NCBI RefSeq assembly: GCF_006094275.1 | Contig: NZ_CP034412.1 | Span: 558,001-622,000 of the forward strand | Length of the DNA: 64,000 bases | From: Glutamicibacter creatinolyticus | Lineage (GTDB): Bacteria > Actinomycetota > Actinomycetes > Actinomycetales > Micrococcaceae | Direction of reading: 5' to 3' | Part shown: positions 55,588 through 64,000 of the stretch, in pieces | Layout: every line of letters starts with the position of its first letter | Position numbering within the stretch: position 1 is the stretch's first letter | Notes under the pieces: model-generated | The model's database searches: none | Seen by the model: only the letters and a program-made list of their open reading frames with translations | What the model was told of the DNA's origin: nothing | Translations under genes and position numbers: made by a program

Positions 55588-55696
55588 CCCTCCATCATCG
55601 TCCACCGGCCCGGCCGCTGCCGTCCCCCAAAGGTAGGACACCGGCGTGGACCGATGCCCGATGTGCCCGTTCCCGCCCACTGGCAGGCTCGATGGC

Positions 55697-56572
55697 ATGG
55701 ACTTTATGCAACAGGCACCGGCCGCCGCGCTGGCCGTACTTGCCCTCATCGACGCCACCAGCATCGGCACCCTGGTGATCCCGATCTGGCTGCTGCTGCG
55801 CCGCGACTACCGCCGCGCCATTCCCAAGGTACTGGCCTACCTGGGCATCATCGCCGTCTTCTACTGGCTGCTGGGCTTGGGGTTGCGGGCCGGCTGGCTG
55901 GCCGGCACCCAGCTGCTGCCGGACGGGTTCTTCGACGCCCCGCTGCTGCGGATGCTCGCGCTGCTGGTGGGCGGGGCCATGCTCACCTGGGCGCTGCTGA
56001 GCAAACCGGCGGGCAAGGATGCCGCCGGGTCCCCGCAAGGCCCCACACCGCCCGCCCCGGCTGAACACGCCGCCGGCCGCACACCGGGCACGGAGCCGGC
56101 ACCTGCGGCGAAGCCCGGGACGACGGCGGTGGCCCACGACCAGGCGGTGCCCGCCCGGCTGCGCCGGCACCTGGGCGCCGCACTGGATTCCTGGGCGGGG
56201 GTGATCGTGCTGGCCCTGCTGGCCGGTTTGCTGGAGGTGCCGACCATGCTGCCCTACCTGGGGGCCCTGGGGCTGATGGGAACGCTGGGTTGGAGCGGCC
56301 TCGTGCAGGGCGCCGTGCTGGGCGTCTACTGCCTGGTGATGATCCTGCCGGCCCTGGGCTTGGTCGCGGTGCGGCGCCTGGCCGGATCGCGCATGGACCG
56401 GTGGCTGCAGCGGGTCGGGGCGAAGCTGGGACGCTACGCGGCGGAGACCGGGGCCTGGGTGGTGGGCATCGTCGGGTTCCTGCTGGTGCGTTTTGCCTTC
56501 TCACCCCGGCCCGACGGGCAGGGGCTGTGGGGCGGGCTGCGCCGGCTGCTGGAGGGGATCCTGCCGTTCTGA
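55697..56572 (+). CDS. GAP-family (Sap-like) membrane protein
   Basis: A 291-residue membrane protein with about six spans and a Pro/Ala-rich cytoplasmic loop (about residues 105-150) in the middle. DATSIGTLVIPIWLLLRRD near the start and LLEVPTMLPYLGAL in the second half are typical of the GAP/sulfolipid-1-addressing protein family, related to LysE-type exporters. A lipid or small-molecule export role is inferred from family only. Divergent from the histidine kinase (about 110-bp gap). Confidence 0.78.
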   Translation: MDFMQQAPAAALAVLALIDATSIGTLVIPIWLLLRRDYRRAIPKVLAYLGIIAVFYWLLGLGLRAGWLAGTQLLPDGFFDAPLLRMLALLVGGAMLTWALLSKPAGKDAAGSPQGPTPPAPAEHAAGRTPGTEPAPAAKPGTTAVAHDQAVPARLRRHLGAALDSWAGVIVLALLAGLLEVPTMLPYLGALGLMGTLGWSGLVQGAVLGVYCLVMILPALGLVAVRRLAGSRMDRWLQRVGAKLGRYAAETGAWVVGIVGFLLVRFAFSPRPDGQGLWGGLRRLLEGILPF

Positions 56573-56671
56573 GCCCGCCTGGGTACCTGTGCCGGCGGCG
56601 GGCCTGACGCTGTGGGCGAAGCGACGGGCCGAAAGTTGGTGGCCGCCGCGAACCGATGGGAGAATGGGGGC

Positions 56672-57175
56672 ATGGAATCTCTAGGCAGCAACGCATCACG
56701 CGGGAAGAAGTTGACGCTGAACGCGTCCACAGTCTCCATGGGCGTGATGCTCATCATCCTCCTGGTCGCGGTCATCTTCGCCGCCAACTCGAACCAGATC
56801 GTCGGGTGGTTCGTGGTCGTCATTTCCGGAGGCTGGCTGCTGCTCTCGGCGTTCCTGGTGTTCGGGCTCAAGCGTGGGGCGGACCGGATCAACACCTCGC
56901 TGCGTGAGGCCACCGTGGCCGTGGCCGACCGGGCCAAGGGTGGTTCCACCGTCGTGATCGATGAGGCCACCAGCCAGCGCGACATGAAGCTGGACCATTC
57001 CTTCAAGATCGTCCAGGTGCAGGCCGGGGTGATCCAGCAGGAGCTGGAGAAGGCCGGTCCCGAGTCGCGCGCCATGATCGACCGGGCCCTGGACACCATC
57101 AACATGACCGCTGCCAACGCCCGGGACATGATGAAACCCAATGAGCAGCCGATCGACGGCGAGATCATCGACTAG
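56672..57175 (+). CDS. Two-span membrane protein of unknown function
   Basis: A 167-residue protein with two membrane spans (about residues 20-38 and 44-64), then a hydrophilic, helical C-terminal half likely to form a coiled coil (KIVQVQAGVIQQELEKAG to TINMTAANARDMM). No family recognised. ATG at 56672 follows AATGGGGGC; the longer frame has no ribosome binding site. It is followed by a good terminator. It may share the transcript of the GAP-family gene 100 bp upstream. Confidence 0.68.
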   Translation: MESLGSNASRGKKLTLNASTVSMGVMLIILLVAVIFAANSNQIVGWFVVVISGGWLLLSAFLVFGLKRGADRINTSLREATVAVADRAKGGSTVVIDEATSQRDMKLDHSFKIVQVQAGVIQQELEKAGPESRAMIDRALDTINMTAANARDMMKPNEQPIDGEIID

Positions 57176-57188
57176 TTTTTGTTACCGC

Positions 57189-57227
57189 ACAGCGCAGCGT
57201 CCTGCCCGGGCGTTGCGCTGTCGTTTT
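57189..57227 (+). terminator. Intrinsic terminator before xth
   Basis: Stem ACAGCGCA/TGCGCTGT around a 17-base loop, followed by CGTTTT. It starts 14 bases after the upstream stop codon and ends 13 bases before the xth GTG. Confidence 0.78.
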
Positions 57228-57240
57228 GTAAGGTGGAACC

Positions 57241-58083
57241 GTGATACCTACCAGCTCGGAAATCCTGAACAAGAATGCCGGCGCCGTGCGTGTGGCCTCG
57301 GTGAACGTCAACGGCATCCGTGCCGCCTACCGCCGCAACATGGCGGACTGGATTGCGGCGCGCGACGTGGACATCCTGTGCCTGCAGGAAGTGCGCGCAC
57401 CGGACAAGATCCTGCGCGAGCTGGTGGGTGAGGGCTGGCACATCCTGCATGCCGAGGCCAAGGACAAGGGCCGCGCCGGGGTGGCGATCCTCTCCCGCGC
57501 CGAGCCGGTGGCGGTGCGCGAGCACATTGGCGATGAGTACTTCGCCGAGTCCGGACGCTGGGTGGAGGCGGACTTCACCATGGCCGACGGCTCGACGCTG
57601 TGCGTGGTCTCCGCCTACGTGCACTCCGGGGAGCTGAACACCCCCAAGCAGGAGGACAAGTACCGCTTCCTGCAGCGGATGACCGAGCACCTGCCGGTGC
57701 TGAAGTCCACCAAGGACCATGTGCTGGTCGTGGGCGACCTGAACGTGGTGCACACCGAACGCGACATCAAGAACTGGAAGCCGAACCACAACAAGCGTGC
57801 CGGGGTGCTGGACGAGGAGATCGCCTACTTCAACGGCTTCTTCGGCGAGCAGATCGGCTACATGGACGTGGCCCGGACCCTGGCCGGTGACGAGCAGGGC
57901 CCCTACACCTGGTGGTCCTGGCGCGGACAGGCGTTCGTGAACAACGCCGGCTGGCGCATCGACTACCACATGGCCACCCCGGAGTTGACCGCCAAGGCGA
58001 TCAAGGCCCACGTGGACCGTGCCAGCGAATACGCCCTGCGTTTCTCCGACCACGCACCGCTGGTCGTCGACTACCAGTTCTAA
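57241..58083 (+). CDS. xth: Exodeoxyribonuclease III (AP endonuclease)
   Basis: A Mg-dependent AP endonuclease and 3'-5' exonuclease for base-excision repair. 280 residues with [13 protein letters not shown] (Asn), [11 protein letters not shown] (metal Glu), [25 protein letters not shown] (Asp/Asn pair), WWSWRG and [12 protein letters not shown] (catalytic His). The start is GTG with AAGG 7 bases upstream. First gene of xth-trpS-2H phosphoesterase, whose gaps are 13 and 2 bp. Confidence 0.94.
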   Translation: MIPTSSEILNKNAGAVRVASVNVNGIRAAYRRNMADWIAARDVDILCLQEVRAPDKILRELVGEGWHILHAEAKDKGRAGVAILSRAEPVAVREHIGDEYFAESGRWVEADFTMADGSTLCVVSAYVHSGELNTPKQEDKYRFLQRMTEHLPVLKSTKDHVLVVGDLNVVHTERDIKNWKPNHNKRAGVLDEEIAYFNGFFGEQIGYMDVARTLAGDEQGPYTWWSWRGQAFVNNAGWRIDYHMATPELTAKAIKAHVDRASEYALRFSDHAPLVVDYQF

Positions 58084-58096
58084 GGATCGAAATCTC

Positions 58097-59119
58097 ATGA
58101 GCACCACCCGTCCCCGCGTCCTGTCGGGCATGCAGCCCTCCGGCGACTCCCTGCACCTGGGCAACTACCTCGGAGCGCTGGTCAACTGGGTCAAGACCCA
58201 GGATCAGTACGACGCGTTCTTCTTCATCCCGGACATGCACGCGATCACCGTCGCCCAAGACCCGGCGGACCTGCAGGCCCGCACCCGCAAGACCGCCGCC
58301 CAGTTCATCGCCGGGGGCATCGACGTGGAGAAGTCCACCCTCTTCGTCCAGTCCCAGGTTCCCGAGCACGCCCAGCTGGCCTGGGTGTTCAACTGCATCA
58401 CCGGGTTCGGTGAGGCCAGCCGAATGACCCAGTTCAAGGACAAGACCGCCAAGGGCGGCACCGAGAACGCCAGCGTCGGGCTGTTCACCTACCCGGTGCT
58501 GATGGCCGCGGACATCCTGCTCTACCAGCCCGAAGGGGTGCCGGTGGGCGATGACCAGCGCCAGCACGTGGAGCTGACCCGCACCCTGGCCCAGCGCTTC
58601 AACCACCGCTTCGGGCAGACGTTCGTGGTGCCCAAGGCGCAGATCCCGGCCGAGGGGGCGCGGATCTACGATCTGCAGAACCCCACCGCGAAGATGTCCA
58701 AGTCCGCGGAGTCGCCCAACGGGCTGATCAACGTGCTCGATGAGCCGAAGCTGATCGCCAAGCGGATTAAGTCCGCGGTCACCGACACCGGCACGGTCAT
58801 CGCCTACGACAAGGAAAACCAGCCCGGGGTCTCGAACCTGCTGGACATCCTGGCCGCGGTCACCGAGCGACCGGTGCCGCAGCTGGTCGCCGAGTTCGAG
58901 GGCAAGATGTACGGGCACCTGAAGGTCGCCGTGGCCGATGCGGTGGTCGAACGGCTCACCCCGATCCGCGAACGCACCCTGGAGCTGCTCGATGACCCGG
59001 CCGAGCTGGACCGACTGCTGCTGACCGGGGCGAACAAGGCCCGTGAGGTGGCCAGCCGCACCGTGGCCGACGTGTACGAGAAAGTCGGTTTCCTGCCGCC
59101 GTTGGGAAGCCTGCGGTAG
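58097..59119 (+). CDS. trpS: Tryptophanyl-tRNA synthetase
   Basis: Class I aminoacyl-tRNA synthetase charging tRNA-Trp. 340 residues with the HIGH-equivalent [15 protein letters not shown] near residues 12-26, [22 protein letters not shown], and KMSKSAES. The ATG at 58097 has AAGGAT 9 bases upstream; the longer frame is a shadow of xth. The only other tryptophan-related gene here is kynA, 46 kb away. Confidence 0.96.
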   Translation: MSTTRPRVLSGMQPSGDSLHLGNYLGALVNWVKTQDQYDAFFFIPDMHAITVAQDPADLQARTRKTAAQFIAGGIDVEKSTLFVQSQVPEHAQLAWVFNCITGFGEASRMTQFKDKTAKGGTENASVGLFTYPVLMAADILLYQPEGVPVGDDQRQHVELTRTLAQRFNHRFGQTFVVPKAQIPAEGARIYDLQNPTAKMSKSAESPNGLINVLDEPKLIAKRIKSAVTDTGTVIAYDKENQPGVSNLLDILAAVTERPVPQLVAEFEGKMYGHLKVAVADAVVERLTPIRERTLELLDDPAELDRLLLTGANKAREVASRTVADVYEKVGFLPPLGSLR

Positions 59120-59121
59120 CG

Positions 59122-59664
59122 GTGCAGCCGCACCCGGTCCCGCCTGAGGACCCCCAGTACACGCTGGGGGTCGTCATCCCGGTGCCCGAACCGCCGCGCA
59201 CCCAGCTGCGCGACTGGCGGGCCAGCTACGGGGGCCAGGCCAGCCTGCTCATCGAACCGCACGTCACCCTGGTCACCGGGTCGCTGAACGGCGGCGCCAG
59301 CTGGCAGGACGCGGCGCAGCACCTGCACCGGGTCTGCGCCGCGCAGCCCCCGTTCACCGTGCAGCTGGGAGCGGCGATCTCCTTCCGGCCGCTGAGCCCG
59401 GTGGTGTACCTGCCGCTGCGCCAGGGGCTGGACGCCTGCCGGCAGCTGCACCAGGCGCTGCTGCACGGCCCGCTGCGCCACGACTCGCCCTTCGAGTACC
59501 ACCCGCACCTGACGATCGCCCAGAACGTCACCGACGCCGAACTGGACGCGGCCCTGCACGCATTGTCCGGGGTGGAGCTGCGCTTCACCGTGGACCAGGT
59601 GCAGCTCTTTGCGATGCACGCCGGCACCTGGCAGCTGCGCGAACAGCTGGCGCTGCTGGGCTAG
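59122..59664 (+). CDS. 2'-5' RNA ligase-family (2H phosphoesterase) protein
   Basis: A 180-residue two-histidine phosphoesterase: both HXT motifs are present, PHVTLV near residue 47 and PHLTIA near residue 130, in internally duplicated halves. The family includes RNA 2'-5' ligases and cyclic phosphodiesterases; the actual substrate is unknown. The start is GTG two bases after the trpS stop, so it is translated with that gene. Ends before a bidirectional terminator. Confidence 0.84.
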   Translation: MQPHPVPPEDPQYTLGVVIPVPEPPRTQLRDWRASYGGQASLLIEPHVTLVTGSLNGGASWQDAAQHLHRVCAAQPPFTVQLGAAISFRPLSPVVYLPLRQGLDACRQLHQALLHGPLRHDSPFEYHPHLTIAQNVTDAELDAALHALSGVELRFTVDQVQLFAMHAGTWQLREQLALLG

Positions 59665-59741
59665 GCACGACCCGCCGATCCCGGCCAATCCGCACGGAAG
59701 GCACCGCTGCCGTGCATTGCCCGGCGGTGGCGCGAAAGGCA

Positions 59742-59781
59742 AAAAAACCTCCGCAGTGCAGCAGCACCACGGAGGTTTTTT
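59742..59781. terminator. Bidirectional intrinsic terminator
   Basis: AAAAAACCTCCG and CGGAGGTTTTTT flank a nested GTGC-AGCA-GCAC hairpin. The A and T tracts serve both the xth-trpS operon and the convergent katA. Confidence 0.92.
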
Positions 59782-59842
59782 CACGCCCTAGCGCACGCAG
59801 CGCCCGGGGCCGGCCCCTGGACCGTTGCCCGCAGGCAGGGTC

Positions 59843-61318
59843 CTAGACGGTCGCCTTCGCGCGAACGTTGGACTCGATCTGCGAGCCGACGTTCTCGTCG
59901 ATGTTCTTCCAGTACTGGATGGCGTTGGACAGAACCGGCTCGATGACGCCCTCCAGGGCGCCGGTGACGGTCTGCACCAGACGGGCACGCTGCTCGTCGT
60001 CCATGACCTCGCGCACCAGGATGCCCGGCTGCACGAAGTCGCCATCGTCCTCACGCAGGGTGTAGGACGAGCGCACCAGGTCTCCATCGGATTCGAAGGA
60101 GTTGTCGACCGGGCCGGTCTCATCGCTCCAGGAATCACCGAAGGAGTTCGGGACGTAGTAGCTGCGGGCACCGGAGTGCTCGTACCACATGTTGCCCTCG
60201 AAGTTGTAGCTGTGCACCGGAACCTTCGGGCGGTTGACCGGCAGCTGCTGGAAGTTGGTGCCGATGCGGTAGCGCTGGGCATCCGCGTAGGCGAAGTTGC
60301 GGCCCAGCAGCATCTTGTCCGGGCTCATGCCCATGCCGGGAACCATGTTCGCCGGCGAGAAGGCGGCCTGCTCGATCTCGGCGAAGAAGTTCTCCGGGTT
60401 GCGGTTCAGGGTCAGGGTGCCGACCTTGATGCGCGGGTAGTCCTTCTTCGACCAGGTCTTGGTCAGGTCGAACGGGTTGTAGCGGTAGGTCTTGGCCTCT
60501 TCATACGGCATGACCTGGATGTACAGGTCCCACTGCGGGAAGTTGCCTTCCTTGATGGCGTTGAACAGGTCGCGGCGGTGGAACTCGGCGTCCGCACCGG
60601 CCAGGCGCTCGGCCTCGGCACCGTCGATGGTCTCGAACTTGTCCGACTGCTTGTTGATGAAGTGGTACTTCACCCAGAACTTCTCGCCGGCTTCGTTGAC
60701 CCACATGTAGGTGTGCGAGCCGTAGCCGTTCATTTCACGCCAGGTCTTCGGCAGGCCGCGGTCACCCATGATGTAGGTGACCTGGTGGGCCGACTCGGGG
60801 TTCTGGGTCCAGAAGTCCCACTGCATGGTGCCGTCGCGCAGGCCCGAATCCGGCAGGCGCTTCTGCGAGCGGATGAAGTGCGGGAACTTCATCGGATCAC
60901 GCAGGAAGAACACCGGGGTGTTGTTGCCTACCAGGTCGAAGTTGCCTTCGGTGGTGTAGAACTTCAGGGCGAAGCCGCGCACGTCGCGCCAGGTGTCCGG
61001 GGAGCCGAGCTCACCGGCCACGGTGGAGAAACGCAGCAGGGTCTCGGTCTTGACACCCTTCTGGAACAGTGCAGCCTTGGTGTACTGCGAGACGTCCTCG
61101 GTGGTCTCGAATTCGCCGAAGGCGCCAGCGCCCTTGGCGTGCGGACGACGCTCCGGAACGTTCATGCGGTTGAAGTGCTGCAGGGTCTCGACCAGGTGGT
61201 GGTCGTGCAGCACGATGGGGCCATCGGCACCCACGGTCAGCGAGTTGCGGTCGCTGACGGCTGGGATGCCAGCCTGAGTGGTCGAACCGGTGTGGTGACC
61301 GTTGTTTTCGGCAGCCAT
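59843..61318 (-). CDS. katA: Heme catalase (clade 3, small subunit)
   Basis: Converts hydrogen peroxide to water and oxygen. 491 residues: [18 protein letters not shown] with the distal His near residue 60, [40 protein letters not shown] (Asn), and [14 protein letters not shown] with the proximal Tyr and Arg. Length and lack of a C-terminal flavodoxin-like domain fit the small-subunit type. AAAGGAG precedes the ATG. It lies 32 bp after the Fur-type gene and is probably controlled by it. Ends at a bidirectional terminator. Confidence 0.96.
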   Translation of the reverse strand: MAAENNGHHTGSTTQAGIPAVSDRNSLTVGADGPIVLHDHHLVETLQHFNRMNVPERRPHAKGAGAFGEFETTEDVSQYTKAALFQKGVKTETLLRFSTVAGELGSPDTWRDVRGFALKFYTTEGNFDLVGNNTPVFFLRDPMKFPHFIRSQKRLPDSGLRDGTMQWDFWTQNPESAHQVTYIMGDRGLPKTWREMNGYGSHTYMWVNEAGEKFWVKYHFINKQSDKFETIDGAEAERLAGADAEFHRRDLFNAIKEGNFPQWDLYIQVMPYEEAKTYRYNPFDLTKTWSKKDYPRIKVGTLTLNRNPENFFAEIEQAAFSPANMVPGMGMSPDKMLLGRNFAYADAQRYRIGTNFQQLPVNRPKVPVHSYNFEGNMWYEHSGARSYYVPNSFGDSWSDETGPVDNSFESDGDLVRSSYTLREDDGDFVQPGILVREVMDDEQRARLVQTVTGALEGVIEPVLSNAIQYWKNIDENVGSQIESNVRAKATV

Positions 61319-61350
61319 GTGCTCTCCTTTGTTTGGATCCGGCTAGGTGG

Positions 61351-61806
61351 TCAGGGAAGGTTCAGTCCAGCGGACGCCGCACACTTGGCGCAGGTCCCGT
61401 GATAGAGGACTTCAGCCACGGAGATTTTCATCCCGCGGACGATGTTGGGGTCCAGGCAGGCCGGCGCCGTGGTGGGCAGCGCGACATCCTCGACGAGTCC
61501 GCACTGCGTGCAGACGGCATGGTGGTGGTCGGTGATCCGGGTTTCGTAGCGTGCCCCCGCATGCGGCACATCCAGCCGACGCAGCAGCCCGGAGCTGGCC
61601 AGGTCGTTCACCACGGTGTGCACGGTGCCCAGCGCGATCCCGGGGATCTCCTGCTGGGCGTGGCGGTGCAGTTCATCGGCGGTGGAATGCGGGTGGCGGG
61701 TGGCGCAGTCCAGGACGGCCACACGCTGCTTGGTCACACGCCGGCCCGCGGCGCGCAGGGGCTCGGCCCAGCGTGCATGCGAAGCGTCGGTCTGATCGTG
61801 TGCCAT
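61351..61806 (-). CDS. Fur-family regulator of catalase (PerR/FurA-like)
   Basis: A 151-residue Fur protein: winged helix (about residues 15-90, RVTKQRVAVLDCATRHPHSTADELH, ALGTVHTVVNDLASSGLL) and a dimerisation domain with HHHAVCTQCG and GTCAKC, the four-Cys zinc site. Gene order fur-kat mirrors mycobacterial furA-katG, where the regulator senses peroxide or iron; the same is inferred here. ATG at 61806 is used; the frame open to 61839 would read into the operator. A dyad overlies the upstream region. Confidence 0.9.
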   Translation of the reverse strand: MAHDQTDASHARWAEPLRAAGRRVTKQRVAVLDCATRHPHSTADELHRHAQQEIPGIALGTVHTVVNDLASSGLLRRLDVPHAGARYETRITDHHHAVCTQCGLVEDVALPTTAPACLDPNIVRGMKISVAEVLYHGTCAKCAASAGLNLP

Positions 61807-61826
61807 ATCTCTATCATGCCACAAAC

Positions 61827-61839
61827 TTGAATAGTTCAA
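61827..61839. promoter_or_regulatory. Fur/PerR-type operator candidate
   Basis: TTGAA-TAG-TTCAA, a perfect 5-bp-arm dyad in AT-rich context (ACTTGAATAGTTCAAAATAA), 21-33 bases upstream of the Fur-type ATG. It probably mediates autoregulation of the fur-katA unit. Confidence 0.6.
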
Positions 61840-61949
61840 AATAAGCGCGGGATGGATTTTCGCTGGGAGACTAATGTGCTCCTGCCGGGTCCGCCCTGCG
61901 GTAGCGGCACCTTTGGGGAGCCGGCGCCGGGCGGGGGAGGGGACGGCAA

Positions 61950-61982
61950 AGGGGCCCTGAACCGAAGTGGTTCGGGGCCCCT
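61950..61982 (-). terminator. Terminator of the sdh operon
   Basis: AGGGGCCC/GGGCCCCT, a G-U pair, then GAACC/GGTTC around a 5-base loop: 14 pairs. On the minus strand it is followed by TTTGCC. It begins 22 bases after the sdhB stop. Confidence 0.85.
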
Positions 61983-62004
61983 AAGGTGCCGTCGGGCAGC
62001 TGGA

Positions 62005-62787
62005 TTAGATGGTGCGCGACAAGATGGCCTGCTTGACCTCGGCGATCGCCTTGGTCACCTGGATGCCACGCGGGCACGCCTCGGTGCAGTTGAAGACGGT
62101 GCGGCAGCGCCACACGCCTTCCTTGTCGTTCAGGATCTCCAGGCGCATGTCCCCAGCCTCGTCACGCGAGTCGAAGATGAAGCGGTGGGCGTTGACGATC
62201 GCGGCCGGGCCGAAGTACTGGCCATCGGTCCAGAACACCGGGCAGGAGCTGGTGCACGCGGCACACAGGATGCACTTGGTGGTGTCGTCGAAGCGCTCAC
62301 GGTCCTCGACGGACTGGAAACGCTCACGGGTCGGCTCGTGGCTGTTGTTGATCAGGAACGGCATGATCTCGCGGTAGGACTGGAAGAACGGCTCCATGTC
62401 CACGATCAGGTCCTTCTCCAGCGGCAGGCCCTTGATCGCCTCAACGGTGATCGGTTTGGAGGTGTCCAGGTCCTTGAGCAGGGTCTTGCAGGCCAGGCGG
62501 TTGCGGCCGTTGATGCGCATGGCATCGGAGCCGCAAATGCCGTGGGCGCAGGAGCGGCGGAACGACAGCGATCCGTCGTGCTCCCACTTGACCTTGTGCA
62601 GGGCGTCCAGCACGCGGTCGGTGCCGTACATGGTCAGCTTGAAGTCTTCCCAGTAGGCCTCGGACTTGCTCTCGGGCAGGTAACGGCGAACACGCAGGGT
62701 GATGTTGAAGGTAGGGATTTCTCCGCCGCCGCCGACACCGGGCTTCAGCTCGATCTTTGATGCTGGTTCTGGCTGTTCGGTGCTCAT
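62005..62787 (-). CDS. sdhB: Succinate dehydrogenase iron-sulfur subunit
   Basis: A 260-residue Fe-S subunit of complex II, passing electrons from SdhA flavin to the membrane anchor. The three clusters' ligands are visible: SCAHGICGSDAM with a later Cys for 2Fe-2S, CILCAACTSSCPVFW for 4Fe-4S, and CRTVFNCTEACPRGI for 3Fe-4S. Its ATG shares one base with the sdhA stop (TAATG), so translation is coupled. Ends in a good terminator. Confidence 0.96.
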   Translation of the reverse strand: MSTEQPEPASKIELKPGVGGGGEIPTFNITLRVRRYLPESKSEAYWEDFKLTMYGTDRVLDALHKVKWEHDGSLSFRRSCAHGICGSDAMRINGRNRLACKTLLKDLDTSKPITVEAIKGLPLEKDLIVDMEPFFQSYREIMPFLINNSHEPTRERFQSVEDRERFDDTTKCILCAACTSSCPVFWTDGQYFGPAAIVNAHRFIFDSRDEAGDMRLEILNDKEGVWRCRTVFNCTEACPRGIQVTKAIAEVKQAILSRTI

Positions 62788-64000
62788 TAGTACTTACGCT
62801 CCATCGGCTGGTAACGGGTGAAGACCACCGGCTTGGTCTCCATGCGGATGCCCTTGATGTCCTCGGTGACGGCATCGGCGTCGCGGTAGGACATCGAGTG
62901 CTTCATGAAGTTCTCGTCATCGCGGTCCGGGAAGTCCTCGCGGTAGTGGCCGCCGCGCGATTCCTTGCGGTGCAGGGCTGCCACGGTCATGACCTCGGCA
63001 AGGTCCAGCAGGAAGCCGAGCTCGATGGCTTCGAGCAGATCCAGGTTGAAGCGCTTGCCCTTGTCCTGGATGCCGATGTTCTTGTAGCGCATGCGCAGGT
63101 CCTCGATCACGTCGCGGGCCTCCTTCAGCGAACGCTCGTCGCGGAACACCTGGACGTTGCTGTCCATGGTCTCCTGCAGGATCGAACGCAGCTCGGCGAC
63201 CTTCTCGGTGCCGTTGGAGTCCATCAGCGCGCCGATCTGGCTGATGACGAACTGCTCGCTGTCCTCCGGCAGGGCGACGAAGTCGGCGTCCTTGGCGTAT
63301 TCGGCCGCGGCCACACCGGCGCGCTTGCCGAAGACGTTGATGTCCAGCAGCGAGTTGGTGCCCAGGCGGTTCGAACCGTGCACGGACACGCAGGCGACCT
63401 CACCGGCGGCGAACAGGCCCGGGACGACGGTGTCGTTGTCCTGCAGCACCTCGGTCTTGATGTTGGTCGGCACGCCGCCCATGGCGTAGTGCGCGGTCGG
63501 GTACACCGGGACCGGATCGGTGAACGGCTCCACACCCAGGTAGGTGCGGGCGAACTCGGTGATGTCCGGCAGCTTGGATTCGATGTGCTCCGGCTCCAGG
63601 TGGGTCAGGTCCAGCAGCACGTAGTCCTTGTTTGGACCGCAGCCGCGGCCCTCGCGCACCTCGTTGGCCATGGCGCGGGCGACGATGTCGCGCGGGGCCA
63701 GGTCCTTAATGGTCGGTGCGTAGCGCTCCATGAAGCGCTCACCGTCGGAGTTGCGCAGGATCGCGCCTTCACCGCGGGCACCCTCGGTCAGCAAGATGCC
63801 CAGCCCGGCCAGGCCGGTCGGGTGGAACTGGAAGAACTCCATGTCCTCCAGCGGCAGGCCGCGGCGGAAGGCGATGCCCATGCCGTCACCGGTCAGGGTA
63901 TGGGCATTGGAGGTGGTCTTGAAGACCTTGCCGGCACCGCCCGATGCGAAGATCACGCTCTTGGCCTGGAATACGTGCAGTTCGCCGGTGGCCAGGTCGT
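62787..64000 (-). CDS. sdhA: Succinate dehydrogenase flavoprotein subunit (5' end outside window)
   Basis: The C-terminal 404 or so codons of SdhA, open to the window edge. Seen: SVIFASGGAGKVF, GDGMGIAFRRGLPLEDMEFFQFHPTGL, LLTEGARGEGAILRNSDGERFM (active-site Arg), PTAHYAMGGVPTN (His), GSNRLGTNSLLDINVFGKRAG and SRGGHYREDFPDRDDENFMKH. The FAD-linking N-terminus lies to the right of the window, where sdhC and sdhD are expected upstream of it. Confidence 0.96.
   Translation of the reverse strand, partial: DLATGELHVFQAKSVIFASGGAGKVFKTTSNAHTLTGDGMGIAFRRGLPLEDMEFFQFHPTGLAGLGILLTEGARGEGAILRNSDGERFMERYAPTIKDLAPRDIVARAMANEVREGRGCGPNKDYVLLDLTHLEPEHIESKLPDITEFARTYLGVEPFTDPVPVYPTAHYAMGGVPTNIKTEVLQDNDTVVPGLFAAGEVACVSVHGSNRLGTNSLLDINVFGKRAGVAAAEYAKDADFVALPEDSEQFVISQIGALMDSNGTEKVAELRSILQETMDSNVQVFRDERSLKEARDVIEDLRMRYKNIGIQDKGKRFNLDLLEAIELGFLLDLAEVMTVAALHRKESRGGHYREDFPDRDDENFMKHSMSYRDADAVTEDIKGIRMETKPVVFTRYQPMERKY

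Overview
The window is high-GC chromosomal DNA from an actinobacterium, most likely a member of the Micrococcaceae (Arthrobacter, Glutamicibacter or Paeniglutamicibacter type). The evidence is a secreted Rpf resuscitation factor with LysM domain, a DUF6350 (PerM-type) membrane protein near purN/purH, a large monomeric NADP-isocitrate dehydrogenase, a Fur-catalase pair, a DUF222/HNH protein, frequent GTG/TTG starts and dense coding with ATGA overlaps. The genus cannot be fixed from the sequence alone. I saw no rRNA or tRNA gene, no CRISPR array, no insertion sequence and no prophage. The window is mostly core and catabolic chromosome.

Layout. 0-7 kb: HAD phosphatase, a three-domain RecB-like nuclease/helicase, small membrane proteins, an M50B-like peptidase and a YihY/BrkB protein. 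7-8.4 kb: rpf behind a long structured leader. 8.6-12.6 kb: a double-domain CoA transferase, then on the minus strand a previously unannotated 23-codon ORF coupled to kynA (tryptophan 2,3-dioxygenase) and a PaaX-type regulator, then a divergent FMN reductase. 12.7-14.4 kb: hpaH-hpaI (end of homoprotocatechuate meta-cleavage) closed by a strong terminator. 14.4-23.2 kb: DUF6350, purN and purH, separated by a DinB protein, a Ca2+/H+ antiporter, an APH-type kinase gene broken by an in-frame TGA, an MFS transporter and a DUF4303-like protein. 23.3-26.4 kb: a 5-oxoprolinase operon (pxpA, fused pxpBC, GntR regulator) with a good FadR-type operator upstream. 26.7-35 kb: icd, a nitrilase-fold amidase, PucR, an APC permease and a flavin amine oxidase. 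35-38 kb: a 2-hydroxyacid dehydrogenase, dgt and a small membrane protein.

38.5-44.6 kb is a complete methionine operon, metF-metE-metY-metB, headed by an S-box-type SAM riboswitch and a hairpin over the first ribosome binding site. It encodes both sulfur-entry branches (direct sulfhydrylation and transsulfuration). 44.7-50.6 kb: DUF222/HNH, gamma-carbonic anhydrase, purU, an FMO-like oxidoreductase, and folD behind a ZTP (pfl) riboswitch. 50.6-57.2 kb: an MHS transporter with divergent LysR regulator, a VOC protein, a two-component system and two membrane proteins. 57.2-64 kb: xth-trpS-2H phosphoesterase, katA with its Fur regulator, sdhB and a 3' part of sdhA that runs off the right edge.

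A theme is one-carbon metabolism. purN and purH use 10-formyl-THF, folD makes and purU removes it, metF and metE divert methylene-THF to methionine. The two riboswitches sense the two ends of this network: SAM for the met operon, and ZMP/ZTP (the PurH substrate, which accumulates when formyl-THF runs short) for folD.

The most interesting unexplained items are the small hydrophobic ORF translationally coupled to kynA, the TGG-to-TGA break in the APH-type kinase, the reduced SAM aptamer with its RBS hairpin, a cluster of CGCGTCAY octamers upstream of the met operon, the rpf leader with tandem GATAAC boxes, and several clean dyads that look like operators.
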